Source: Spirochaetota bacterium (GTDB lineage: Bacteria > Spirochaetota > Brachyspiria > Brachyspirales > JACRPF01). Taken from it: a DNA stretch of 64,000 bases. How positions within the stretch are numbered: the stretch's first letter is position 1; every line of letters starts with the position of its first letter. This document shows positions 1 to 6,910 of the stretch, one piece after another. The DNA is taken from the NCBI GenBank assembly GCA_016214035.1, contig JACRPF010000008.1:1-64000 (forward strand), written 5' to 3'. The notes beneath the pieces were generated by a model that was given only the letters and a program-made list of their open reading frames with translations, searched no databases and was not told the origin of the DNA. A program made the position numbers and the translations under genes.

Positions 1-277
1 GGATGCGTAACTGCGCATACGGGCTTGCGGGGGTATTTTCTTCACGCGTCAGCGTAACTCGCATGCATATGTTGCCACGTTATTGTTTTATCGGCATAAT
101 ACGTTCATTGCACGTTATCGCGTAGGCTATGCTCGCACAACGCAGACGCGTTCTGAAAACACCCCCGCTGCGCCCGGCGCACGATACGCGTTGGCTCGTT
201 CGCTCCGCTATACCCACCCCTAAAGAAAAGAGCCCCCTTATTGTGCTTGCCCGTGATACGTTGCAAGACCCGCTGCC
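1..277. other. Left-edge stretch without a supported gene
   Basis: Overlapping open frames exist on both strands here, but none has a ribosome binding site, a recognisable domain or normal amino-acid composition (they are rich in Arg, Cys and Ser, as is usual for shadow frames in GC-rich DNA). I see no RNA gene or promoter that I would defend. The dispersed palindrome described next begins at 278. Confidence 0.5.
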
Positions 278-327
278 GGTCACTGAGCGACTCGCGCTGA
301 GCGTAGTCGAAGCGAGTCGAAGTGACC
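278..327. repeat. REP-like palindromic repeat, full copy
   Basis: A compound palindrome: outer arms GGTCACT and AGTGACC, with an inner pair of CTCGC and GCGAG arms. It contains two copies of a GAGCG-N-AGTCGAAG-type motif. A shorter relative lies at 573–595. Elements of this kind (CACTTCGACTGCGCTCAGTGAC-like) are scattered through many environmental bacterial genomes and are usually intergenic. Here it lies just beyond the 3' end of the sigma factor gene. Confidence 0.6.
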
Positions 328-336
328 GTATATCTT

Positions 337-1230
337 TCAAGCTGCCGCCGTGCGCTTATATACCGCCCCGAAGCATGACAGCAGTTTGCGCATGTGTTTG
401 ATTGTCGAGTACACCCGAGACCGGTAGAGCAAGGGTCCATGGTTCGACAGGTCCACTGAAGTACATGCTCTCCGCGATGCAGAGGTCACATCAACTTCAT
501 CCGCCGGTCCGGTATTCGTGGTGATCGCGGCCTCTTCAGCGGCCGGAGCATCGTTACATATACACGGGGCCGCACTTCGACTGCGCTCAGTGACCAAAGT
601 CCCGTGCTCACCGAGATTCATGACCTTATCATACGTCGCGCGGATGGCTTTTTTGATGCGCGAGCAGATGCTCCGGATAGTCCCTTCCGGTTTGTGTACC
701 GTTTCCGCGATTTCAGACGATGTATATCCATCCTCATGCATCTGAAGTATATAGCGGGTGTCGGCGGAAAGACCGTTGATGACTTTCTGCGCAGCCGCGA
801 GTGCCGGATTGGTTGTATAGGCAGAAGATGATGACGATTCGGAACTGTCCATACTCGTGTCCACAAGAAAATCGATGCGGAACATATCACTGCCGGTGGC
901 GACAGGTTCATTGAGCGATTCTACTTTCGCCTCCTTTTCACGTAAGGCGAGTTTGCGAAGGTAGTCGTTCCTGGTATTAATGGCGATGACATAAATCCAT
1001 AGGCGCATATTACCCTTAGCGGCATCAAAACGGTCGATGGTATTGATGATTTTAATCATAACGTCGCAGGAAAGCTCTTCGGCGTCGGACGTGTCGTTTA
1101 TCCAGCGGGCGAAAAGATGTTTGATGTAGGTGAAATAGCGGCTCTGGAAGAGGCGATAGCATTTCATGTTGTTCTGGCGGATACCGTTGATGAGTGTAGT
1201 GTCATCAAGTTGTGAATGTATAGTATTCAT
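337..1230 (-). CDS. Sigma-70-family (ECF-like) RNA polymerase sigma factor
   Basis: Encodes about 297 residues. Region 2 (about residues 15–100) has the pattern of a sigma-70 region 2, including an 'SDAEELSCDV' stretch and the 'DRFDAAKGNMRLWIYVIA' helix. A Ser-rich linker follows, then a region 4 helix-turn-helix (about 155–205, 'YTSSEIAETVHKPEGTIRS'). I start at ATG 1230 because GGGG lies 6 nt upstream; an in-frame ATG at 1242 is the alternative. The open frame runs much further upstream but would then overlap the divergent gene at 1345. The last ~85 residues look unlike protein and contain a dispersed palindrome (573–595), so the native C-terminus was probably replaced by repeat-derived sequence. 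It could still act as an alternative sigma factor, since regions 2 and 4 are intact. Target promoters are unknown. Confidence 0.75.
   Translation of the reverse strand: MNTIHSQLDDTTLINGIRQNNMKCYRLFQSRYFTYIKHLFARWINDTSDAEELSCDVMIKIINTIDRFDAAKGNMRLWIYVIAINTRNDYLRKLALREKEAKVESLNEPVATGSDMFRIDFLVDTSMDSSESSSSSAYTTNPALAAAQKVINGLSADTRYILQMHEDGYTSSEIAETVHKPEGTIRSICSRIKKAIRATYDKVMNLGEHGTLVTERSRSAAPCICNDAPAAEEAAITTNTGPADEVDVTSASRRACTSVDLSNHGPLLYRSRVYSTIKHMRKLLSCFGAVYKRTAAA
573..595. repeat. REP-like palindromic repeat, short copy inside the sigma gene 3' end
   Basis: CACT...AGTGACC element related to the copy at 278–327 but shorter. It sits in frame inside the 3' part of the sigma factor gene, directly after the region 4 segment. 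This suggests an insertion that was read through rather than a conserved protein domain. Confidence 0.6.
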
Positions 1231-1344
1231 ATCAAACCCCATTCTGTATATCGTATATATAATCGTAAGGACATGAAAAAAAGTCAAGCGCGCGTGATGA
1301 TTTTTTATGAAAAACTTACAAAATAAAAAAAATGGAGGTGACTT

Positions 1345-1713
1345 ATGGCACTCACAAAGACTCAGACGATCGGATTCTGCGAAGCGGTTATCGACTTCGT
1401 GGAGACGAACCGGGAAGCGCTTGCGAACCGCGGCGCGAACATCGACCAGCTTATCGCGGATCTCCGCGGGGAGACGGAAGCGGCGATGAACGCGAGCAGC
1501 GAGCATGAGACGCTCAAGGCGAAGATGCGGATAAGCACGGCAAAGACCGAAGCTCTGCTTAAGTCCGCGTACTACAACGCTTCGTCCAAGGTGGATACTA
1601 TCGCCGGCATGTACGGCAAGACCACCGAAATGGGCCGTCAAACTGCCCGCCTGCGGAGCACAATAGCCCGTGCGGCCCGGAAGACCGTCACAGCCGGTAA
1701 AGACGCCGCATGA
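1345..1713 (+). CDS. Small helical hypothetical protein
   Basis: 122 residues, not recognised. It is predicted largely alpha-helical and rich in Ala, Thr, Lys and Glu, with no signal peptide or membrane segment and a basic C-terminal tail (about residues 95–122). The start is well supported by GGAGGTG seven bases before ATG. It is transcribed divergently from the sigma factor, with ~115 bp between them, and is followed by a clear hairpin terminator at 1738. The divergent arrangement makes it a candidate target or partner of the sigma factor, but that is inference from position only. Confidence 0.75.
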   Translation: MALTKTQTIGFCEAVIDFVETNREALANRGANIDQLIADLRGETEAAMNASSEHETLKAKMRISTAKTEALLKSAYYNASSKVDTIAGMYGKTTEMGRQTARLRSTIARAARKTVTAGKDAA

Positions 1714-1737
1714 CGGACGCAACGGTTCACCCGTGAC

Positions 1738-1790
1738 GCCCCGTCATCCTGAATACTCCTGGTACCGGGAGTAGGAAAGGATGGCGGGGC
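1738..1790 (+). terminator. Compound hairpin terminator
   Basis: Outer arms GCCCCGTCATCCT and AGGATGGCGGGGC (one G·T pair) enclose an inner hairpin of ACTCCTGG/CCGGGAGT type around TACC. A short T-rich run (GTTGCTGTTT) follows. It lies 25 bases past the stop codon of the helical protein gene. Confidence 0.6.
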
Positions 1791-1830
1791 GTTGCTGTTT
1801 ATTGCAACAATACCCGCGAAGAACATTTTT

Positions 1831-1930
1831 CCGCACGACCTTGCGGAAAGTCCGCACGACCTTGCGGGAAGTCCGCACGACCTTGCGGGAAGTCCGCACG
1901 ACCTTGCGGAGAGTCCGCACGACCTTGCGG
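1831..1930. repeat. Tandem array of five 21-bp hairpin units
   Basis: Units begin at 1831, 1852, 1873, 1894 and 1915. Each holds the core CCGCACGACCTTGCGG, itself a palindrome (arms CCGCA and TGCGG, 6-base loop), joined by a 5-base linker (AAAGT, GAAGT, GAAGT, AGAGT); the last unit lacks its linker. The 21-bp period equals two helical turns and also seven codons, so all three minus-strand frames stay open across it as artefactual heptapeptide repeats. It sits between a terminator and the recombinase remnant. Its function is unknown; a multimerised protein-binding site or a hypervariable repeat are both possible. Confidence 0.85.
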
Positions 1931-1989
1931 CTGTTCTGAAATTGACAAAATGGTCGGGCACGGTATACTGATGCTATCATCATCAGGGG

Positions 1990-2463
1990 ATGTTTGATAA
2001 TAGTATGAACATCGCACAGCAGAACAGCCGGGGCGTATCCATAACACACGACAGCGAGACCATTGAAGTCCGGTTTCCGTACAACATCGATACCGTGGAA
2101 CGCATACGCACGCTGCCCGGATGGATATGGGCCGATGGTACAGCGCCCTCAGATGCCATACGCCGGGAAACGGAAATACGCGGCTACAGCCCCCGTACGC
2201 GCGAAACGTATATCGATGTAAATATCAACTTTCTCCAATTCTGCGGAAAAAAACCGCAGGATGTTGTAAACGAAGACGTTACGGTACATTCACTCAGACA
2301 TAGTTTTGCAGCACATATGCTTGAAAACGGCGTTGATCTGAGGTATATACAGGAGATACTCGGCCATGCATCCAGCAAGACCACGGAGATATATACTCAT
2401 GTGGCAAAGAAATCCATCAGTATGATAAAAAGCCCCCTTGAGAAAATGCAGGTGAACGTATGA
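1990..2463 (+). pseudogene. Tyrosine recombinase with large internal deletion
   Basis: 157 residues remain of a protein that is normally about 350–400. The N-terminal part (about 18–55, ending near 'LPGWIWADG') matches the small leading domain found on many XerC/D- or phage-type tyrosine recombinases. It is followed by the start of the SAM-like core-binding domain (about 60–95, '[19 protein letters not shown]'). The sequence then jumps in frame to the C-terminal catalytic end: HSLRHSF (second Arg box), LGHASSKTT (His box) and TEIYTHV (Tyr nucleophile). The rest of the core-binding domain, the first catalytic Arg and the catalytic Lys region are absent, so it should be inactive. A second in-frame ATG at 2005 is possible. 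It lies upstream of, and reads toward, the cassette array, as a degenerate array recombinase might. Confidence 0.8.
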
Positions 2464-2591
2464 GTTGTGATATTTCAGTTGGTATTGCCGGAATACCGGC
2501 CTGTCTTTCGTATATGACACCGGAAAACGAAATAGTGCGAATGTCGTCTATTTCGCCGATTAGACCTTTTTACGAATTTCGTCTATTTGTA

Positions 2592-2616
2592 GTTGTACGA
2601 AATTTTCCGGGCCGAA
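2592..2616 (+). repeat. Left terminal inverted repeat of the defence cassette
   Basis: 25 bases beginning GTTGTACGAA and ending GGGCCGAA. It is the reverse complement of 5702–5726 with a single mismatch. Inside both copies lies TGTATTAC (2623–2630 on the left; reverse complement 5694–5701 on the right), offset on the left by six extra bases, and then a stem-loop. The outermost 7 bases (GTTGTAC) match the complement of the GTACAAC core of the adjoining attC-like element. No flanking target-site duplication is seen. Confidence 0.8.
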
Positions 2617-2630
2617 GCTGGTTGTATTAC

Positions 2631-2654
2631 TTTTCCGGCATCCGTGCCGGAAAA
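2631..2654. terminator. Perfect stem-loop upstream of the defence genes
   Basis: TTTTCCGGCA, loop TCCG, TGCCGGAAAA: a 10-bp perfect stem whose ends are T and A runs, able to terminate in either direction. It lies 20 bases before the first defence gene and mirrors the stem-loop at 5661–5693 on the other side. The pair therefore looks insulated from outside transcription, which implies a promoter of its own or an alternative role for this stem. Confidence 0.6.
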
Positions 2655-2674
2655 AACTGAAATTGGAGAAATAA

Positions 2675-3874
2675 ATGCCGAATTCTGATGGCGGATATTA
2701 TGCAATTAAAGGCTTTGCTTTTCAATTTGATAAAACTATCTTAGAACTATTAAATTCATCTGATGAAAACAAAGATTTATATTTTGAAAAAATTCAAGAT
2801 ATAAGTGATGATGATTATGTTATACAAGTAAAATATAAAGAAACTCAAGACTACTCAGATAATAAAATAAAAGAACCTGTTATTCAACTTATAGAAGAGT
2901 TTAAGCAAGATCAATCTAAGATCTACAACCTTTACTGCCATTTTAATAATGAAAGTTCACGAATTGAAACTATTGATAATGCAAAATTGGATTCAATTTT
3001 ATCTTTATCAACAGGAAAATCAAAAGATGCACTTAAACTTAACAAAAGAATAAATGCAATTGATACTAATGTAAGAAGTAGTTTTATAGCTAAATTCAAA
3101 TTAATATTTGCAACCACATACGATAATCAATTTCAGCAAATATTAATAAAATTGAAAACTTATAGTTTTGTTGGAGAAGGCGATGATGTTGCAATATTTT
3201 ATTATTCAAATATGGTTGATTATTTAAAAAGAATCATAATAAATAATACCGATCCAAAGAAAAGAAAATGTACTAAAAAGCAATTACTTAATTTTATTAA
3301 AACGGGTAAAAAGCTTATTTTTAACACATCATTTAAAGAATATAAAGGGGAACAAGCATTTTTATCTTTTATTAAATCAAAGTTTGTTAAAGCAAGAAAG
3401 AATCAAAATAATTTAATCAACCTTGGTGATTTACAAATAGATAGCTCCATTTCTTTAACCAAACTTATTATTGACATCACTGAAAGATATTTCAAAAAAT
3501 CTACTTTTGATATTGAACCTTTAACATTTGTTATAACCGACAATGAAGTAAATAATATTAAGAAAGATTTGATCAATAATGAGATATTATTCAATGATGG
3601 TTATGAAACTATTCAATTTAGTGAGAAGTTATTTTTATCACCAGCCATTAAAACAAAAAAAATAATAGGCCAAAAAGCATCCGATAGTTTGAATGAAATA
3701 TCATATAAATTTAGAATCCTTTCTAAATCAAATTTTGATATAATTACAAATCATGTTCAGTATCAAATGGCTTATTATTTTGATTCAGAAATAATAGATA
3801 AAATTTGTCCTTGCTCCTTTCTAAAAATTGATAATTTAAATACAAAATATATACATGACATATTTACATTTTAA
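2675..3874 (+). CDS. Cap4/DUF4297-like nuclease of a HerA-linked defence pair
   Basis: 399 residues, strongly AT-rich gene. The N-terminal ~60 residues have the layout of the restriction-like nuclease domain known from Cap4 and DUF4297 proteins: an early 'GYYAIKGFAFQF' segment with Q17, then an acidic strand (E38...D42) and the Q51-V-K53 catalytic-type motif. The remaining ~330 residues are Lys/Asn/Ile-rich and mostly helical, without a domain I recognise. The next gene, a HerA-type ATPase, begins 12 bases downstream and must be co-transcribed. Pairs of such nucleases with HerA are known anti-phage modules in which the nuclease assembles with the hexameric ATPase. The role here is inferred from that pairing. 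The start has GGAG about 6 nt upstream. Confidence 0.7.
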   Translation: MPNSDGGYYAIKGFAFQFDKTILELLNSSDENKDLYFEKIQDISDDDYVIQVKYKETQDYSDNKIKEPVIQLIEEFKQDQSKIYNLYCHFNNESSRIETIDNAKLDSILSLSTGKSKDALKLNKRINAIDTNVRSSFIAKFKLIFATTYDNQFQQILIKLKTYSFVGEGDDVAIFYYSNMVDYLKRIIINNTDPKKRKCTKKQLLNFIKTGKKLIFNTSFKEYKGEQAFLSFIKSKFVKARKNQNNLINLGDLQIDSSISLTKLIIDITERYFKKSTFDIEPLTFVITDNEVNNIKKDLINNEILFNDGYETIQFSEKLFLSPAIKTKKIIGQKASDSLNEISYKFRILSKSNFDIITNHVQYQMAYYFDSEIIDKICPCSFLKIDNLNTKYIHDIFTF

Positions 3875-3885
3875 GGAGAATCTAT

Positions 3886-5637
3886 ATGAATTCAGAGAAT
3901 TTTAAAATAGTTGGTGTTACCAGAAATATTGTAACAATTGAAATCCTCGATTCTACTCAATTTACAGGTCAATTTAATATTGGTAGTTATATTAAAATAC
4001 CCTATCAATGTGACTCTGAAAATTATATAATTGGTATAATAAAAAACTATAGAATTAAAAATATTGATTCACCTATTCCTGAAAGTACAATTTCGCAACC
4101 GAATTTTGTTATTGAAGTAGAATTGATAGGTTCATACAAAAAATATGATAATAAATACCTCTTTGAAAGAGGTGCTCATGGTATTCCATTACCACCAAAT
4201 AATGGAATAGAAATATTAAATGATGATGATTACTGTAATATTTATTCATGCAAAATAGAAGATAAAGAAATGTTTACATTTTCTAATCTAATACAAGATG
4301 AGAATATCAGAGTTCCTGTTAATGGTAATAAATTCTTTAATAAACATTTTGCTATAGTTGGTTCAACAGGTTCTGGGAAATCACATACTGTAGCAACAGT
4401 ATTACAACAAGCCATTAAAGAAAAAAATGTTGGGTATGATGGATTAAACAATTCTCATATTGTAATTTTTGATATACATGGTGAATATGTCAAAGCTTTT
4501 CCTATTGCCAATCATATAAACTCTAATAACATTAAAATCCCATATTGGTTATTTGATAGCGATGAATTAAGTGATTTATTTATTGAAAGTAATGAACAAA
4601 ACTCTCATAATCAAGTTTCTCAATTCCGATATGCAGTAACAGAAAACAAAAAGAAAGAGGATTTACTTAATAAAGCAGAGAGTAAAACACCACAAGATAG
4701 AATATACTTTGACACGCCATTAAAATTTAATATTGACGAAATCATTAATTATATAAAAAATATGAACAATGAATTGATTAATAAAAAGAAGAATAGAATT
4801 CCAACATCTAAAACAGGGGAGGAAATACTAAATAGAATTCCTAAATATTTTGAACAAGTTATTGAATTTGATAAAATTAATTCTGATCTTGTTAATGGGC
4901 CATTTACGGGTGACTTTGAGAGATTTATTTTACGCCTGGAAACAATTCGAAATAATCCAAGGTTAAAATTCTTATTTGACGACGCTTATACTTTATCTTT
5001 AGAAGATATTTTAAAACAATTTTTAGGGTACAACTCGAATAATTCAAATGTGACAGTTATTGATCTGTCTGGCATCCCATTTGAAGTTCTGAGTATCACA
5101 GTTTCACTAATATCCAGAATATTATTCGAATTCGGTTATTATTATAAAAAAATATTAGCTGAAAATATTGATTGTGAAACTCCTTTATTACTAGTATATG
5201 AAGAAGCACATAAATATGTACCTAGAAGTGAGTTAGTAAAATATAGAGCATCAAAAAATGCAATTGAAAGGATAGCAAAGGAAGGCAGAAAATATGGCGT
5301 TACACTTGGAATTGTAAGTCAACGCCCATCAGAAATATCTGAAACGATATTTTCTCAATGTAATAATTTTATAGCGATGAGGTTGACAAATCCTGATGAT
5401 CAAAATTATGTAAAAAGACTTCTCCCTGATAGTTTGGGTGATTTAACCGACTATTTACCCACACTTCAAGCAGGTGAAGCCTTATTGATCGGAGAGTCAA
5501 TTATAATTCCATCATTAGTAAAAATAGACTTTCCTGTTAATGAACCAAAATCAACTGATATTAAATATTTAGATCTTTGGAAAGAACAATGGAAAAATGT
5601 TAATTTTGAAAATATTACAAAAGAGTGGAAGAAATAA
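3886..5637 (+). CDS. HerA-family (HAS-barrel/DUF87) hexameric ATPase, defence-associated
   Basis: 583 residues. It has an N-terminal beta-barrel (HAS-barrel type, about residues 5–85) and Walker A GSTGSGKS at 159–166. Walker B is 'LLLVYEEAH' near residues 435–443. A C-terminal segment contains 'GRKYGVTLGIVSQRPSEIS', with the polar and arginine-finger positions typical of HerA/FtsK-fold ATPases. The C-terminal 'LQAGEALLIGE' strand is also a HerA family trait. Classical HerA works with NurA in DNA end processing. Here the partner is the Cap4-like nuclease just upstream (12-nt gap, good AAGGAG site), so an anti-phage DNA-degrading complex is the likely role. AT-rich and acquired by transfer. A terminator-like hairpin follows at 5661. 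Confidence 0.88.
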   Translation: MNSENFKIVGVTRNIVTIEILDSTQFTGQFNIGSYIKIPYQCDSENYIIGIIKNYRIKNIDSPIPESTISQPNFVIEVELIGSYKKYDNKYLFERGAHGIPLPPNNGIEILNDDDYCNIYSCKIEDKEMFTFSNLIQDENIRVPVNGNKFFNKHFAIVGSTGSGKSHTVATVLQQAIKEKNVGYDGLNNSHIVIFDIHGEYVKAFPIANHINSNNIKIPYWLFDSDELSDLFIESNEQNSHNQVSQFRYAVTENKKKEDLLNKAESKTPQDRIYFDTPLKFNIDEIINYIKNMNNELINKKKNRIPTSKTGEEILNRIPKYFEQVIEFDKINSDLVNGPFTGDFERFILRLETIRNNPRLKFLFDDAYTLSLEDILKQFLGYNSNNSNVTVIDLSGIPFEVLSITVSLISRILFEFGYYYKKILAENIDCETPLLLVYEEAHKYVPRSELVKYRASKNAIERIAKEGRKYGVTLGIVSQRPSEISETIFSQCNNFIAMRLTNPDDQNYVKRLLPDSLGDLTDYLPTLQAGEALLIGESIIIPSLVKIDFPVNEPKSTDIKYLDLWKEQWKNVNFENITKEWKK

Positions 5638-5660
5638 TTAATGTTTATTCGTTAAAGACT

Positions 5661-5693
5661 AAAAGCCTCCGCCTTCCTGGCTACGGCTTTTTT
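5661..5693 (+). terminator. Terminator hairpin after the defence genes
   Basis: AAAAGCC and GGCTTTT arms (7 bp) with an 17-base loop, followed by further T residues. It lies 24 bases after the HerA stop codon and just inside the right terminal inverted repeat. Confidence 0.65.
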
Positions 5694-5701
5694 GTAATAC
5701 A

Positions 5702-5726
5702 TTCGGCCCGGAAAACTTCGTACAAC
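5702..5726 (+). repeat. Right terminal inverted repeat of the defence cassette
   Basis: Begins TTCGGCCCGG and ends TTCGTACAAC. It pairs with 2592–2616 with one mismatch. Its outer 7 bases (GTACAAC, 5720–5726) double as the R''-like core of the attC-like element that follows. Confidence 0.8.
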
Positions 5727-5812
5727 ACGGTGTTCACGACATGCCTACCGTTCGCGGCTGCTCGCCGATTCGCCGCTACCCGGCACGCCGCAAACACCGG
5801 GGACGTTGTGCG
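5719..5812 (+). other. attC-like recombination site 1 (most complete)
   Basis: R''-like GTACAAC (5720–5726), then CGGTGTTCACGACATGCC. After a ~40-base variable part come GGCACGCCGCAAACACCG, a GGGAC spacer and R'-like GTTGTGC (5805–5811). The inner arms pair along about 16 positions with four transition differences (possible G·T pairs on one strand). Spacers next to the 7-mers are unequal (A versus GGGAC), as in integron attC sites with an unpaired central spacer. Length of ~92 bases is in the normal attC range. Confidence 0.65.
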
Positions 5813-5827
5813 ACATCGGCATTTCAT
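5805..5827 (+). repeat. Left end repeat of cassette B
   Basis: GTTGTGCGACATCGGC followed by ATTTCAT. It pairs with the cassette's right end (6405–6428, ATGAAATGCCGACGAT then CGCACAAC) over about 22 positions with one small indel. The inner part of this repeat is not shared with the other cassettes. Confidence 0.7.
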
Positions 5828-5838
5828 AATATATAAAT

Positions 5839-6405
5839 ATGTTTAAATTATTAATTACAGTTATTACAATTTTAATTTCATTGAGTTGTTCAAATAGCAA
5901 GTATTATGAACAAATTGATGAGAAAATATCAAGTAATGCAGAAGTAAAAAGCATTTGTAAATTATACAATTACTTCCAAAGGAATAAAGATAAATATAAA
6001 CTGTTAATTCCTTCGGTTCAGTCAGAAGTTAATATTGGCGATATTGGTTTGCTTCAAAAACGTTCGGAAATAATTGAAACATACGGAAACCCATTATTTG
6101 AAACTAAAACTAATGAATTTAATTGTACTACAATGTTTTATAAAGAAATGATAATCATATTTGGTGAGCCTGGTTTAATTTATAGTTTTATTAGCAACCC
6201 AATTTATTCAATAAAAAGCGATATTAAAATTGGTATGAAAGTAGAAGATGTGTTTAAATATTTAAATAAACATGAAAACACTAGTATTACAAAAAAAGAA
6301 GGAATTATTATAATAACTTCAAAGAATAGAATATTTTCATATATGTTGTATTGTAAAGATGGAATCGTTAAATATATCACTATGTATTTGATAAATATAG
6401 GTTAA
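5839..6405 (+). CDS. Cassette-borne putative lipoprotein
   Basis: 188 residues, AT-rich, family not recognised. Residues 1–17 form a signal sequence ending 'LISLSC', a relaxed lipobox of the kind spirochaetes tolerate, so a lipid-anchored protein is likely. The mature part is Lys/Ile/Asn-rich and probably mixed alpha/beta. No clear ribosome binding site precedes ATG 5839, common for cassette genes. The stop codon abuts the right inverted repeat of its cassette (6405–6428), so gene and repeat fit together with no spare sequence. Function unknown. Confidence 0.7.
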   Translation: MFKLLITVITILISLSCSNSKYYEQIDEKISSNAEVKSICKLYNYFQRNKDKYKLLIPSVQSEVNIGDIGLLQKRSEIIETYGNPLFETKTNEFNCTTMFYKEMIIIFGEPGLIYSFISNPIYSIKSDIKIGMKVEDVFKYLNKHENTSITKKEGIIIITSKNRIFSYMLYCKDGIVKYITMYLINIG

Positions 6406-6428
6406 TGAAATGCCGACGATCGCACAAC
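6405..6428 (+). repeat. Right end repeat of cassette B
   Basis: Reverse-complement partner of 5805–5827. It starts in the TAA stop of the lipoprotein gene and ends in the GCACAAC core (6422–6428). Confidence 0.7.
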
Positions 6429-6440
6429 ACGGTGTTCGAA
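6420..6440 (+). other. attC-like site 2 (collapsed)
   Basis: GCACAACACGGTGTTCGAA: the R''-like half of site 1 is kept, but the variable region and the L'–R' half are missing, leaving only about 20 bases between adjoining cassettes. It looks like deletion of the hairpin arm, with the junction near the GTGTTC/GTTGTGC microhomology. Confidence 0.5.
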
Positions 6441-6460
6441 ATTGACCGCATTGAGGCAAC
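6434..6460 (+). repeat. Left end repeat of cassette C
   Basis: GTTCGAAATTGACCGCATTG then AGGCAAC. It pairs with 6872–6897 (GGCAACTGTGGTCAACTT then CGCACAAC), sharing CGAA, TTGACC and CA..TTG blocks. It also carries the TTGAGG ribosome-binding sequence for the gene at 6461. Confidence 0.6.
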
Positions 6461-6865
6461 ATGAAAGTCGATTTTATTAATAGGCCGATATGGATAAAAA
6501 TATTTGTAGTGTTGTTTTCCATTTGTTTGCTGGGCGCAACGTATAATCATATCAATGATTTAATTAAAGGCGGATTTTTACCTTATACTAAATGGATGGG
6601 TGCGCCCATAGGATTAAATATATACTGGACATCACTAACGTTTCTTAACCCACTAGCAGTTGTATTACTATTTTTATCCTTACGTGTGGGTATATATTTA
6701 CTAAATATCATCATAATATCAGATGTTATAATAAATATGTATTCCTGTTATCATTATTATCATATAACCTTCTTTGAGAATACTGGCTTACAGCAGCAAT
6801 TGGCTTTTATGATTGTTGTAGTAGTAATAAGTCCGTTCATTTATTTATACAGTAAGGCAAAATAA
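6461..6865 (+). CDS. Cassette-borne small membrane protein
   Basis: 134 residues, AT-rich. Four hydrophobic segments are visible (about residues 13–30, 58–75, 78–100 and 112–130), so an inner-membrane protein with little outside the membrane is likely. The segment between the first two ('GGFLPYTKWMGAP') is the only polar stretch. The start ATG 6461 is preceded by a GAGG within the cassette's left repeat. Family not recognised; cassette membrane proteins of this size are common and mostly uncharacterised. Confidence 0.7.
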   Translation: MKVDFINRPIWIKIFVVLFSICLLGATYNHINDLIKGGFLPYTKWMGAPIGLNIYWTSLTFLNPLAVVLLFLSLRVGIYLLNIIIISDVIINMYSCYHYYHITFFENTGLQQQLAFMIVVVVISPFIYLYSKAK

Positions 6866-6871
6866 AAGGAT

Positions 6872-6897
6872 GGCAACTGTGGTCAACTTCGCACAAC
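6872..6897 (+). repeat. Right end repeat of cassette C
   Basis: Imperfect reverse complement of 6434–6460, ending in the GCACAAC core (6891–6897). It begins seven bases after the membrane protein stop codon. Confidence 0.6.
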
Positions 6898-6910
6898 ACG
6901 GTGTACGAAA
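6889..6910 (+). other. attC-like site 3 (collapsed)
   Basis: TCGCACAACACGGTGTACGAA, itself nearly palindromic. As in site 2, only the R''-like half survives, fused to the start of the next cassette. Confidence 0.5.

Noticed and set aside
80-440. Overlapping ORFs at the left edge on both strands
   Set aside because: Composition (Arg, Cys, Ser), lack of ribosome binding sites and overlap with the repeat at 278–327 mark them as shadows.
1243-1722. Long N-terminal extension of the sigma factor frame
   Set aside because: It would run through the promoter region and antisense to the well-supported helical protein gene; the inner start at 1230 has a better site.
1831-1930. CRISPR-like appearance of the 21-bp repeats
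   Set aside because: There are no unique spacers; the units are joined by near-identical 5-base linkers, so this is a tandem repeat, not a CRISPR array.
1799-2049. Repeat-rich small proteins on the minus strand
   Set aside because: They arise only because 21 bp is a multiple of three, leaving every frame open; no start site or composition supports them.
1990-2463. Calling this gene an integron integrase (intI)
   Set aside because: The diagnostic middle part of the protein is deleted, so IntI-specific features cannot be seen; only a generic tyrosine recombinase call is safe.
5625-5846. 73-residue plus-strand ORF overlapping the HerA stop and attC-like site
   Set aside because: It reads through the terminator hairpin, inverted repeat and attC-like site, which explains the open frame without a gene.
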